The notes: a model not told the origin generated them from the letters alone. A stretch of 33,285 nt of DNA from Bacteroidales bacterium UBA3289 (GCA_002361625.1 DETL01000001.1:8492-41776), one strand, 5' to 3'; positions 7,116 through 14,887 are shown, counted from the stretch's first letter. A program made the numbers and translations.

Positions 7116-9047
7116 TCAATGGTTTATACGAAAACAAAGCATCGTGAGGTCGTCACTGGCTTCGGCGCCGGCGACATGGGCCTTGACCGCATCGTTCATG
7201 CGGCCGATCATTTCCTCCGCATCGTCATAAGGGGCGCTGCCCATCACCTCCAGGAGCCGGTCGTTGCCGAAGGGCTCATGGGCCTCGTTCTCCGCCTCAT
7301 TCAGGCCGTCCGTGTACAGGAGGATGGGAATTCCGCGTACGTCATCCACTTCCTGGCCCTTGAATACGTAACCCGGGGTGACGCCCAACGGGATGTTGGG
7401 CTCAGACGGGACGAAAGAGGCCTTCCCATCCTTCCTCAAGAAGGCGGGCGGGTTATGTCCGCAGTTGCAAAAGGCCATCCGGCCGGTTTTCAGGTCGATG
7501 GCGCCGATGAACATGGTCACGAACATGAGCTGGTCATTTTCGGCGGAAAGAGCCTCGTTGAGCTGGCGGGCGATTTCCGTGACGGGCGGCGCCTGCTGGA
7601 CGGCGACGCGGAAGACCGTCAGCGCCATGGCCATGAGCAGGCTGGCCGGAATGCCCTTCCCGCTCACGTCGCCGACACAGAAATAGAGTTTCCCGTCCAG
7701 GACATAGAAGTCGTATAGGTCGCCGCCCACCTCCTTGGCCGGAACCATCACGCCGAACAGGTCGATATCCCCTTTGTCGGGGAATACCCGGGGAATCATG
7801 CCCATCTGGATGTCCCGCGCCACCTGGAGTTCGCTTTCGATGCGTTCGCGCTGGGCGGTGGTACGCTTGAGTTCGTCGATGTACGTGACCAGGGAGGTCT
7901 GCATGTGCGCGAAGGACCGGGAAAGAGTGCCGATCTCATCCTGCCGGGGATCTTCCGGAAGGATGGTGTCGAAATGTCCGTCGGCGATATTCCCGGCCTG
8001 GACCGCGAGATTGCTCAGGGGCCTCAGTGTCTGGCGGATCACCCGGAAACAGACGATGAACATCAGCACAAGGCCCAGCAGCCCGATGCCGATGACCAGC
8101 CAGCGCAGGCGGTTGAAACCGCTGAAAATATCCCGCTCCGGGCATACGATGCCCATGCTCCATCCCGTGGATTTAAGCGGAGTATAAAAGACGTAGCTCC
8201 GCTTTCCGTCAATCTTGAGGGAGCGCATCCCTTCCTCCTGATCCAGCATGGAGTCTCCCAGCGCTTCCAGCTCCGGATCGTCATCCAGCAGCGTCCCGGT
8301 ATAGATGGTCTGGTAGAACAGTTTGTCCGGATCGGGATGGACAAGGAAGGTTCCTCCACGGCTCACCAGGACAACATAGGAATGCGGATAAGGCTGGACG
8401 GAGGATAAGGTTTTCGAGAGCCAGTTCAGGGAGATGTCCAAGGAGATGGAACCGATGAAATTCCCGTCAGGATCATTGAGCGGCTTGCAGTACGAGACGA
8501 GCTTTTCAGTCTGCATGTCACTGCTGTCATCTTGTTCCCAATCGCAGTACGGCTCCGTCCAGCAAGGCTGGTTCAGGAGCTTGGGAAGCTGATACCAGCT
8601 CAGGTAAAAATACTGGTAATCGTCGCCGCCTTCCTGAACGGTCTGGATGGTGTCTTCATCCAGATAGCCGGAATAGGCCGAGTAATAGTAACGGTCCTTG
8701 TAATAGTACGGTTCAAAGGAAATCGAGCAACCGTTCAACCCCGGGGTGCCTTGTACAGTACTGCGGGAATAATCCATCATCAGTTCAGGATGCTCCAGGT
8801 TGCGATACACCAGCCACTCCAGGTTGTCGGCCGCCAGTTCCACGTCCTCCAGGATGTTCATAAGCTTGAGGACGGAGTTTTCCAGCACCTGGCTGGCACG
8901 CTGGACCGCCTCCACCCGCACATAACGACGGGCGACATAGGAGGAATAGAACAGCGAAGCCAGGAGGATCATGGCGGTAAAGAGAACCACCCAGATACTC
9001 AGTTTGGCCGACAGGGAACGTCGTAAGGAATCCAGGAAATGCTTCAT
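7116..9047 (-). CDS. Membrane sensor with Cache-type domain, HAMP and SpoIIE/PP2C serine phosphatase
   Basis: This 643-aa signalling protein starts at 9047 (MKHFLDSLRRSLSAKLS); the longer frame upstream only antisense-overlaps the preceding gene. Order: transmembrane helix at about 15-38, a periplasmic dCache-like sensor at 40-310 (contains YYYKDRYYYSAYSG, SISLDISLNWL, VLVSRGGTFLVHPD), a second helix near 313-335, a HAMP linker, a coiled-coil connector, and a SpoIIE-type PP2C domain from about 408 (ARDIQMGMIP). Metal-binding acidic residues are present in EVGGDLYD (D443), GDVSGKG and the final ASDDLTML. Family members usually dephosphorylate anti-sigma antagonist (STAS) proteins, but no such partner is in this window. 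Its ATG overlaps the TGA of the binding-protein gene (ATGA), implying translational coupling. Confidence 0.93.
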   Translation of the reverse strand: MKHFLDSLRRSLSAKLSIWVVLFTAMILLASLFYSSYVARRYVRVEAVQRASQVLENSVLKLMNILEDVELAADNLEWLVYRNLEHPELMMDYSRSTVQGTPGLNGCSISFEPYYYKDRYYYSAYSGYLDEDTIQTVQEGGDDYQYFYLSWYQLPKLLNQPCWTEPYCDWEQDDSSDMQTEKLVSYCKPLNDPDGNFIGSISLDISLNWLSKTLSSVQPYPHSYVVLVSRGGTFLVHPDPDKLFYQTIYTGTLLDDDPELEALGDSMLDQEEGMRSLKIDGKRSYVFYTPLKSTGWSMGIVCPERDIFSGFNRLRWLVIGIGLLGLVLMFIVCFRVIRQTLRPLSNLAVQAGNIADGHFDTILPEDPRQDEIGTLSRSFAHMQTSLVTYIDELKRTTAQRERIESELQVARDIQMGMIPRVFPDKGDIDLFGVMVPAKEVGGDLYDFYVLDGKLYFCVGDVSGKGIPASLLMAMALTVFRVAVQQAPPVTEIARQLNEALSAENDQLMFVTMFIGAIDLKTGRMAFCNCGHNPPAFLRKDGKASFVPSEPNIPLGVTPGYVFKGQEVDDVRGIPILLYTDGLNEAENEAHEPFGNDRLLEVMGSAPYDDAEEMIGRMNDAVKAHVAGAEASDDLTMLCFRINH

Positions 9048-9979
9048 GGCAAAAGCTCTTCCAGGGTTACGGGCGTGGTGAGGGATCCGGAATCCAGAAG
9101 GATCCGGTTGGCCTTCTCCACCATATCCGGGCGCACGCGGAATTCCCGGAGGCCGGTATCGTGGTCCTGCTGCAGCCGCAGGACCTCCTTCAGCATCAGT
9201 TGCTGCAAGATCCGGTTCGTCGCGACGCGTAGCTCCTTCGTGTAACGCATGACGATATCCAGGGCCTCCTCCTGATGGTCCGCCACCCAAGCCCAGCCTT
9301 TGCGGCTGGCCCGGGCAAAGGCTTCGGCCTGCTTGCGATGCGTCAGGTAATATGCGCGCGTGACGTACACACCTTCCTGCTGGATGTTGAATTCGCCGTT
9401 CTCAAAACGATAGATGGCTTTCTCGGGAATATCGATCCCTGTCTCCAGGATACGGTAATACTCGTCGAAACTCCGGCCCAGCATGGCGTCCACAGCCCCC
9501 GCTATGAAAAGATTCACGGCGGATGCCGTCATGATCCACTCGTAATCCAGGCCCTTCATTTCCACGAAACTCCGGGCCGACTGTCCGAAACCGGCGCGGA
9601 ACGAGGTCACTTTCGCGCCATGCATCGTCAGGGGATCGTCGCCCCAGCGGGATATGATGACGGTCGCGCTGTTCATGGAGGTCTGGAGGATGTTCACCAG
9701 GGGTAATCCGCCGGCAACCGTACGCAGGGCCAGGGTAAGCGGCAGGGTCGTCGCGTTGCACTTCCCTTCGCGGATATGGTCCGCCGCGGACTGGGTAGCG
9801 AACGGATGGACAATCTCCACATCCAGCCCTTCCTCTGCATAGAACCCCTTTTCCAAGGCGGCGTAGTAGCCGGCGAATTGGGCCTGGGCGGAGGACTGGG
9901 GCGTGAACACGAAGTGTTCCTGCGCCTCCGCGGCCAGCGGGAGCACGAGTAGCAAGAGGAGTGGCAGGATTCGTTTCAT
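9044..9979 (-). CDS. NMT1/THI5-like periplasmic substrate-binding protein without ABC partners
   Basis: This 311-aa protein has a signal peptide (MKRILPLLLLLVLPLAAEAQ). A type II periplasmic binding fold of the NMT1/THI5/SsuA group follows: FTPQSSAQAQFAGYYAALEKGFYAEEGLDVEIVHPF is the typical opening, and later come CNATTLPLTLALR, NSATVIISRWGDDPLTMHGAKV and the helix-rich C-terminus AFARASRKGWAWVADHQEEALDIV. Such proteins normally deliver pyrimidine precursors, sulfonates or similar small molecules to an ABC transporter. No permease or ATPase is adjacent. Instead its stop overlaps the start of the sensor phosphatase by the ATGA arrangement, so a role as ligand-sensing partner is more likely than transport. 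It lies 6 bp after the DPP-IV-like gene. Confidence 0.87.
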   Translation of the reverse strand: MKRILPLLLLLVLPLAAEAQEHFVFTPQSSAQAQFAGYYAALEKGFYAEEGLDVEIVHPFATQSAADHIREGKCNATTLPLTLALRTVAGGLPLVNILQTSMNSATVIISRWGDDPLTMHGAKVTSFRAGFGQSARSFVEMKGLDYEWIMTASAVNLFIAGAVDAMLGRSFDEYYRILETGIDIPEKAIYRFENGEFNIQQEGVYVTRAYYLTHRKQAEAFARASRKGWAWVADHQEEALDIVMRYTKELRVATNRILQQLMLKEVLRLQQDHDTGLREFRVRPDMVEKANRILLDSGSLTTPVTLEELLP

Positions 9980-9985
9980 CCGTAT

Positions 9986-12061
9986 CTATCGGCAGTTACG
10001 CCAGAAGAACTCGTACACCTGCTTGGTGATCCAGTCGCCGCCCAGGTTGTGGGTGTGACCGGGCAGGAAGTACTGCTGGAAGTCCTTGTTGTTCTTCACC
10101 AGTTCGGAAACGACCTGCAGTGAGGAGGAAGGATCCACGTTGTCGTCCATTTCGCCGTTGATGATGAGGAGTTTGCCCTCCAGGCGATACGCGTTGTCCA
10201 CATTGGAGTTCTCGCTGTACCACGGCCCCACGGGATAGCCCATCCACTGCTCGTTCCACCAGATCTTGTCCATGCGATTGTCATGGCAGCCGCACAGGGC
10301 GACGCCCACCTTGTAGAACTCGGGGTGGAACAGGAGGGCGGAAAGGGTGTTCTGTCCGCCGGCGGAATAGCCGTAGATGCCCACCTTGTCCAGGTTCATG
10401 TACTTGTACTTCTTCGCAGCGGCCTGCATCCAGAGGATGCGGTCGGGGAAGCCGGCGTCCTTGAGGTTGCGCCAGGCGACGTCCTGGAAGGACTTGGACC
10501 GGTTGTCCGTGCCCATGCCGTCGATGGTCACGACAATGAATCCCAGCTCCAGCAGGCGGGAGAACCGCATGGCGCCGATAAAGTCCTTGGTTACATGCGA
10601 ATCGTGCGGGCCGGCGTAGATGTATTCCACGACGGGATAGCTCTTCCTGGGATTGAAATTGTAGGGGCGGAAGATGGTGCCCCAGATGTCGGTCTTTCCG
10701 TCGCGACCCTTGGCCGAGAAGACTTCGGGCATCGTGTAGCCCTCCTTCAGGATGGCGGAGATGTCCTGCTTCTGGATGGGCAGGAGGACCTTGCCGTCCA
10801 CAGCGCTCCGGAGGACGGAAGTCGTCGGAAGATCGGGGCGGGAGTAGTTGTCCACGAAGGCGCTGAAGTCCTTGTTGAAGGAAGCCAGGTGGTTCGCGTT
10901 CTCCGGGGTCAGGTCCTGGATTTTCAGGGTCTTGAGATCCAGGCGGACGACATGCTTGTTGTACGGGTCCTCCCCTTCCGCGGCATGGAGCCCATTGACA
11001 TTCATCAGGATATGGTCGTCCGTAACCTGGTGGATTTCACGGACGTTCCACTCGCCTTTGGTGAGCTGCTGCATCTTGCCGGTTTCCGTGTCGATGCAGT
11101 AGAGATGACGCCAGTCGTCCCGTTCGGAGATCCAGAGCATATGCTTGCCGTCCGGCATCAGGTAGCGCCAGAGGTCGTAGTAGTAGATGAAGGTGTTGCT
11201 CTTCTCATCGGCCAGGATGCGGACCTTGCCGTCCTTGGCGTCCACGGCGCAGAGCTGGTAGCGCTGGTGACCGCGCTGGTTATACTCGTAGGTGAACCAC
11301 TTGGAGTCCGGGGACCATTGACCCAGTTCCAGGAAGTACTGGTCCATCTTCACGGGCTCGCTCAACGGGACGACTTTCTTTCCGGCCACGTCGATGAGCA
11401 CGGGAACGGACTGCGGCAGGACGTCACCGGGCTTCGCATAGTCCAGGTAGCGGTACTTGGGCTGCACCTGGTCCGTCGGGCGGGATTCGCGCAGGATGAT
11501 CTGGCGCTCCTTGAGCACCTGCTTCCGCAGGGCGGCGAGCTTCGTTCCGTCCGGAGACCAGAGGATCCGCGTGTAGGCATCGCCGTCGGTGCCGTCGCAG
11601 GTGAGCTGGGCAGCGTTTTTACCGTCGATATCGCTCACCCAGACGTTGTTATCCTGGATATAAGCGGTTTTGGTGCTGTCCGGGGAAGGAGTCTTTCTCT
11701 CCTTGCGCACAGCGTACTGGCTCTCGTCCGAAGGATCGTAGTAGCTGTCCCGGCGAACGGACTTGACCGCCTCCTCGAAGGTCTCCTTGTCAATGGCGGT
11801 CTTCACCGTCCCCGTCACTTTGTACCAGGCGTCTCCACCGGGCTCATGGGCCTGGAAATAGAACGTATCCTCCGAGGTCCACACCGGCCGGACGGCACTG
11901 TTGTAGATCTTTTCACCTGCCTTGTAGGCGAACTCCGTCTTGGCATACAACTCATTGAAATCCTGGGGCTTCTGTGCCCGGTTTCCCTGGGCCTCGGCGG
12001 TCCGGGGAGTGGCGGCGAAGGCGGCCAGCACCAACGCCAGCGTGATTACGGTTTGTTTCAT
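9986..12061 (-). CDS. Secreted S9 prolyl oligopeptidase-family peptidase (DPP-IV-like)
   Basis: This is a 691-aa serine peptidase starting at 12061 with a signal peptide (MKQTVITLALVLAAFAATPRTAEAQG). An N-terminal beta-propeller of the DPPIV_N type spans roughly residues 90-450 (repeats such as LWSPDGTKLAALRK, GQWSPDSKWFTYEYNQRG, MPDGKHMLWISERDDWRHLY). The alpha/beta-hydrolase domain follows, with the nucleophile at Ser566 (GYSAGG), the acid in EMDDNVDP (residues 639-640) and the His in GHTHN (669 or 671). Relatives release dipeptides from periplasmic peptides, usually after Pro or Ala. It may be the first gene of the five-gene minus-strand unit, since the binding-protein gene starts 6 bp after its stop. 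The precise specificity is inferred only from family. Confidence 0.93.
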   Translation of the reverse strand: MKQTVITLALVLAAFAATPRTAEAQGNRAQKPQDFNELYAKTEFAYKAGEKIYNSAVRPVWTSEDTFYFQAHEPGGDAWYKVTGTVKTAIDKETFEEAVKSVRRDSYYDPSDESQYAVRKERKTPSPDSTKTAYIQDNNVWVSDIDGKNAAQLTCDGTDGDAYTRILWSPDGTKLAALRKQVLKERQIILRESRPTDQVQPKYRYLDYAKPGDVLPQSVPVLIDVAGKKVVPLSEPVKMDQYFLELGQWSPDSKWFTYEYNQRGHQRYQLCAVDAKDGKVRILADEKSNTFIYYYDLWRYLMPDGKHMLWISERDDWRHLYCIDTETGKMQQLTKGEWNVREIHQVTDDHILMNVNGLHAAEGEDPYNKHVVRLDLKTLKIQDLTPENANHLASFNKDFSAFVDNYSRPDLPTTSVLRSAVDGKVLLPIQKQDISAILKEGYTMPEVFSAKGRDGKTDIWGTIFRPYNFNPRKSYPVVEYIYAGPHDSHVTKDFIGAMRFSRLLELGFIVVTIDGMGTDNRSKSFQDVAWRNLKDAGFPDRILWMQAAAKKYKYMNLDKVGIYGYSAGGQNTLSALLFHPEFYKVGVALCGCHDNRMDKIWWNEQWMGYPVGPWYSENSNVDNAYRLEGKLLIINGEMDDNVDPSSSLQVVSELVKNNKDFQQYFLPGHTHNLGGDWITKQVYEFFWRNCR

Positions 12062-12085
12062 GGTCTCGTCATTGACAAATTTCTG

Positions 12086-12093
12086 TAAATATA
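12086..12093 (-). promoter_or_regulatory. Candidate -7 box for the DPP-IV-like operon
   Basis: Read leftward the sequence is TATATTTA, one mismatch from TAnnTTTG, placed 24 bp before the start codon of the peptidase gene. No clear -33 element was found, so the call is tentative. Confidence 0.35.
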
Positions 12094-12136
12094 CACATTT
12101 TCCGTGAAATATCCCCTCCGCCATCCATCGGTTTCC

Positions 12137-12170
12137 CTCATCCTCATTTTGGGGCCTTTTTGAGGATGAG
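12137..12170. repeat. REP-like palindrome on the 5' side of the RAYT gene
   Basis: CTCATCCTCA (12137-12146) and TGAGGATGAG (12161-12170) form a perfect 10-bp inverted repeat around a 14-bp loop. The same TCATCCTCA/TGAGGATGA core is the hairpin of the 51-bp repeats on the other side of the transposase gene, so the gene is bracketed. The rest of the 12062-12305 gap holds only the two promoters described. Confidence 0.85.
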
Positions 12171-12270
12171 AATTATTTCAATTCCTTCGGTTGTTTCAGG
12201 TTTTTCTGTTTGGGAAAACACCGAAAACCGATAAAATGGACCGGAAACATAAAAAGTTGCAGGACGAGTA

Positions 12271-12301
12271 TTGCTTGGGCAGGGGCATTCGCGTAAGTTT
12301 G
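12271..12301 (+). promoter_or_regulatory. Promoter of the RAYT gene
   Basis: TTG at 12271-12273 and TAAGTTTG at 12294-12301 are 20 bp apart, a good Bacteroidota match. The start codon is only 5 nt after the -7 box, so transcription should begin at or very close to the ATG. Confidence 0.6.
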
Positions 12302-12305
12302 TCCC

Positions 12306-13316
12306 ATGAAACAGTTTGCAGGCAGACCGCAAGGTCGGGACAACGAGTGGGAATCGGAACGGTTGTTCCGGGACAGCGGCCCCTTTTTTCATCTTCATAC
12401 GAAACCCTTGGAGACAGGCGTGATTTTCAAAAATGATGTGGAACGGGCGATTGCCCTGGTCTATCTGGCCATCGCCGCTGCTTTGAGTGGCGTGGAAGTA
12501 TTGGCCTATGCCCTGATGAGCAATCACTTCCATTTCATCCTGCGCGGAGAGGAACTGGCATGCCGGGAGTTCTACAGTCGATTTTCCGGAAAACTATCCC
12601 TGTATTTCTCGCGTCATGGACGACCGGGCGTACTGAAGACTGTCGAACACCCGGATCCGACGCCGATCACGACCCTCAAACAACTCCGGGACGAAATCGC
12701 CTATGTCATCCGGAACCCCTTTGTCGTCAGGACGGATGTCCATGCCTTCGCCTACCCCTGGTGTTCCGGCTTCCTGTATTTCAATCCGTTGCTGGCGCTG
12801 ATCCCGCAGCGGCCCGCGGAGACATTGACCTTGCGGGAAAAACGGGCATTGACCTGTTCCCGGGACCTGCCCCTGCCGAAAGGGCTGACCGTAGTGACCG
12901 TGCCGGGGCAATCCTGGAACACAGTGCCGACGGCTCCGCCATTCCTGGCCGACGGCATGGTCTTCCCGGGCAGTTTTGTGAATTACAGGCTGGTAGAGTC
13001 GCTGTTTCCGGATTGCCGGCAATTCCAGTTCTGGGTATTCAAGAACGTGGAGGCCCAGGTGGAAACAGCCCTCCGACTGGGCGAAAACCCCTCTCTTACG
13101 GACGACGAGATGCTCTCCGTATCGCTTCGGCTCTGCAAACGGCAGTTCGGTCAGAAGGGACCGTCCAAACTCTCCGAAGGGCAGAAGCACGAGCTGGCCA
13201 AACAACTCAAATACGACTACTTTGCCTCCAACGGCCAGCTCGCCCGCTTCACCGGTCTCCCCCTCGCTACCGTGAACGCCCTATTCCCCCTCGCAGCCTC
13301 CTCATCCTCAAAATAG
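12306..13316 (+). CDS. REP-associated tyrosine transposase (RAYT, Y1/HUH family)
   Basis: This 336-aa protein belongs to the IS200/IS605-related single-strand nucleases that associate with REP palindromes. The HUH motif is His74-Phe75-His76 in MSNHFHFIL. The tyrosine motif is Tyr133 in IAYVIRNPFV, followed by the family hallmark YPWCSG. The N-terminal FFHLHTKPLETGVIF segment also fits. A C-terminal extension after residue 200 includes a possible helix-turn-helix (NGQLARFTGLPLATVNALFPL). The protein would nick and rejoin single-stranded hairpin DNA. It is flanked by matching palindromes on both sides, and its last codons (Ser-Ser-Ser-Ser-Lys-stop) are themselves written by the first TCATCCTCA arm of the downstream repeats. 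No transposon ends such as target duplications were identified, which is usual for RAYTs, as they are typically single-copy and do not move themselves. Confidence 0.85.
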   Translation: MKQFAGRPQGRDNEWESERLFRDSGPFFHLHTKPLETGVIFKNDVERAIALVYLAIAAALSGVEVLAYALMSNHFHFILRGEELACREFYSRFSGKLSLYFSRHGRPGVLKTVEHPDPTPITTLKQLRDEIAYVIRNPFVVRTDVHAFAYPWCSGFLYFNPLLALIPQRPAETLTLREKRALTCSRDLPLPKGLTVVTVPGQSWNTVPTAPPFLADGMVFPGSFVNYRLVESLFPDCRQFQFWVFKNVEAQVETALRLGENPSLTDDEMLSVSLRLCKRQFGQKGPSKLSEGQKHELAKQLKYDYFASNGQLARFTGLPLATVNALFPLAASSSSK

Positions 13317-13950
13317 CGCCCTCCTGAGGATGAGCGGCGAGGATGTGCCGGCCCATCCTCATTGGAGGCCAGTTTTGAGGATGAGCGGTGGGAATATGCC
13401 GGTCTATCCTCATTGGAGGCCAGTTTTGAGGATGAGCGGCGGGAATGTGCCGGTCCATCCTCAAGGGCGGCCAGTTTTGAGGACGAGCGGTGGGAATGTG
13501 CCGGGCCATTCTCATCGGAGGCCAGTTTTGAGGACGAGCGGTGGGAATATGCCGGCCCATCCTCATTGGATGTCAGTTTTGAGGACGAGCGGTGGGAATG
13601 TGCCGGGCCATTCTCATCGGAGGCCAGTTTTGAGGACGAGCGGTGGGAATGTGCCGGTCCATCCTCATTGGCGACCAGTTTTGAGGACGAGCGGCGAGGA
13701 TGTACCGGCCCATTCTCATCGGAGGCCAGTTTTGAGGACGAGCGGTGGGAATGTGCCGGTCCATCCTCATTGGCGACCAGTTTTGAGGACGAGCGGCGAG
13801 GATGTACCGGCCCATCCTCATCGGAGGCCAGCTTTGAGGATGAGCGGTGGGAATGTGCCGGCCCATCCTCATTGGAGGCCAGTTTCGAGGATGAGCGGTG
13901 GGAATATGCCGGCTCATCCTCATCGGTGGCCAGTTTTGAGGACGAGCAGT
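13302..13950. repeat. Array of twelve 51-bp tandem palindromic repeats next to RAYT
   Basis: An initial hairpin (13302-13333) overlaps the transposase stop codon. Twelve units follow, starting at 13325, 13376, 13427, 13478, 13529, 13580, 13631, 13682, 13733, 13784, 13835 and 13886, each exactly 51 bp, with a decayed thirteenth from 13937. A unit begins TGAGGATGAGCGGYGGGAAT, continues with RTGCCGGYCC, and ends with ATCCTCAT and TGGAGGCCAGTTT. The CATCCTCA arm of one unit pairs with the TGAGGATG that opens the next. Variant positions are shared between units 4 and 6 and between the pairs 7-8 and 9-10, showing duplication by dimers. Several frames stay open because 51 is divisible by 3, but the peptide is only the repeat and I do not call a gene. 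Confidence 0.95.
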
Positions 13951-13952
13951 GG

Positions 13953-14243
13953 TTATTTGCCTGCCGAAAGGTATTCTTTCAGTGCTTCCACGTAGTTGCT
14001 GAAGGCTTGCTGGCCTGCCGGGGTGATTCTGCAGGTGGTGCGGGGCATCTTGCCCTTGAAGCCTTTCTCGACGGTGATGTAGCCGACGGTGGTGAGTTTG
14101 TCGATCTGTACGCTCAGGTTCCCGGAGGTGGCACCTGTCTGCTTTTTCAGATAGGTGAAATCGGCATCATCGGAGCCGGCCAGGATGGACATCACCGCCA
14201 GCCGGAGCTCCGAATGAAGGATAGGGTCTAACTTGGGGAACAT
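13953..14243 (-). CDS. Winged-helix transcriptional regulator
   Basis: This 96-aa protein is a single winged helix-turn-helix domain of the MarR/ArsR-like 'transcriptional regulator' type (HTH_27-like). It contains LDPILHSELRLAVMSILAGS, then the recognition region DFTYLKKQTGATSGNLSVQIDKL and the wing GYITVEKGFKGKMPRTTCRITPAGQQAF. It binds DNA and probably represses its own operon with the membrane-protein gene, whose stop lies 3 bp upstream. Such small regulator/membrane-protein pairs are common in Bacteroidota. The stop codon sits directly against the end of the 51-bp repeat array, and the transposase is convergent. The ligand or signal is unknown. Confidence 0.87.
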   Translation of the reverse strand: MFPKLDPILHSELRLAVMSILAGSDDADFTYLKKQTGATSGNLSVQIDKLTTVGYITVEKGFKGKMPRTTCRITPAGQQAFSNYVEALKEYLSAGK

Positions 14244-14246
14244 GGG

Positions 14247-14834
14247 CTACTTGTACTGAATCTTCATGATAAATCCGGTCACCAGGAGGAGGACGCCGCC
14301 CAGCGTGAAGATGAGAAGCTGTGCCTCGCTCTTGACCAGCAGGGCAAATACGGCGCCGCCGATGCCCAGCAGGAAACCGGCGATGATGATGGGCCAGTTC
14401 TTGAGCAGGACGCCGGAAATGCATTCGGCCAGTCCCAGGATAATGACGATCACGAGCGTAATGTGCATCGGGACCAGGAAAACCGCGATGGCGCTGAGCG
14501 TGATGGAGAACACACCGAATACGGACCAGATGCCGCCGAGCATCTTGCTCACCTCATTCTGCGGGATGGCGATACTGTTCTTCCCGATCAGCGCTGCGAA
14601 AGGATAGCCGATGACCGGCATGGCAAACCACAGGAAGTTCCACTGCGGCTTGCCCGTGAAATGCCATAAAAGGTAAATGGCCAGGGATGTCAAGGTAAGC
14701 AGCGTTCCCCAGAGAATGAAGTACTTGGCGCTGTTTCGAAGGATATCCTTCCTGCTCTTATTGAAGGATTCGCTGATGAGCCGAAGGCTCTCCTGAGCCG
14801 TCAATTCTTTGTTTTGTTCCATTGTATCAATCAT
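14247..14834 (-). CDS. Polytopic membrane protein paired with the regulator
   Basis: This 195-aa protein has a soluble N-terminus (about 40 residues, NKELTAQESLRLISESFNKSRKDILR) and then about six hydrophobic segments to the C-terminus (for example YFILWGTLLTLTSLAIYLLW, VFGVFSITLSAIAVFLVPM, LLIFTLGGVLLLVTGFIM). I do not recognise a named function. An alternative start four codons later (14822, MEQNKELTAQ) is equally possible; neither has a strong ribosome-binding site. It is the first gene of a two-gene unit with the winged-helix regulator and has a clear Bacteroidota promoter upstream. Confidence 0.82.
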   Translation of the reverse strand: MIDTMEQNKELTAQESLRLISESFNKSRKDILRNSAKYFILWGTLLTLTSLAIYLLWHFTGKPQWNFLWFAMPVIGYPFAALIGKNSIAIPQNEVSKMLGGIWSVFGVFSITLSAIAVFLVPMHITLVIVIILGLAECISGVLLKNWPIIIAGFLLGIGGAVFALLVKSEAQLLIFTLGGVLLLVTGFIMKIQYK

Positions 14835-14887
14835 TTAACTTGTTTTTGCGACCGGGCGAAGCTGCGCAGTCTTCCCCAACCGCACTG

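Noticed and set aside
9048..9290. Extended N-terminus of the sensor phosphatase
   Set aside because: The extension overlaps the end of the binding-protein gene and lacks protein character; MKHFLDSLRRSLSAKLS followed by a membrane helix and the ATGA overlap support the start at 9047.
10283..12088. 601-codon plus-strand frame opposite the DPP-IV-like gene
   Set aside because: Antisense shadow caused by GC-rich codon use; no recognisable domain.
12144..12533. Minus-strand frame of 129 codons between the peptidase and RAYT genes
   Set aside because: It overlaps the RAYT start and its promoter in antisense and covers a REP-like palindrome; no homology features are visible.
12306..13316. Autonomous insertion sequence (IS200/IS605)
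   Set aside because: The protein has the RAYT pattern (YVIRNP followed by YPWCSG) and a longer C-terminus than IS200 TnpA; no TnpB gene and no clear left or right end of a mobile unit were found.
13302..13950. CRISPR array
   Set aside because: The whole 51-bp unit is repeated, with no unique spacers, and no cas genes are present.
13330..13995. Long open frame over the 51-bp repeats giving a 17-residue peptide repeat (and similar frames on both strands)
   Set aside because: 51 is a multiple of three, so any stop-free unit keeps several frames open at once. The peptides are only the repeat, have no promoter or start context, and run antisense into the winged-helix gene.
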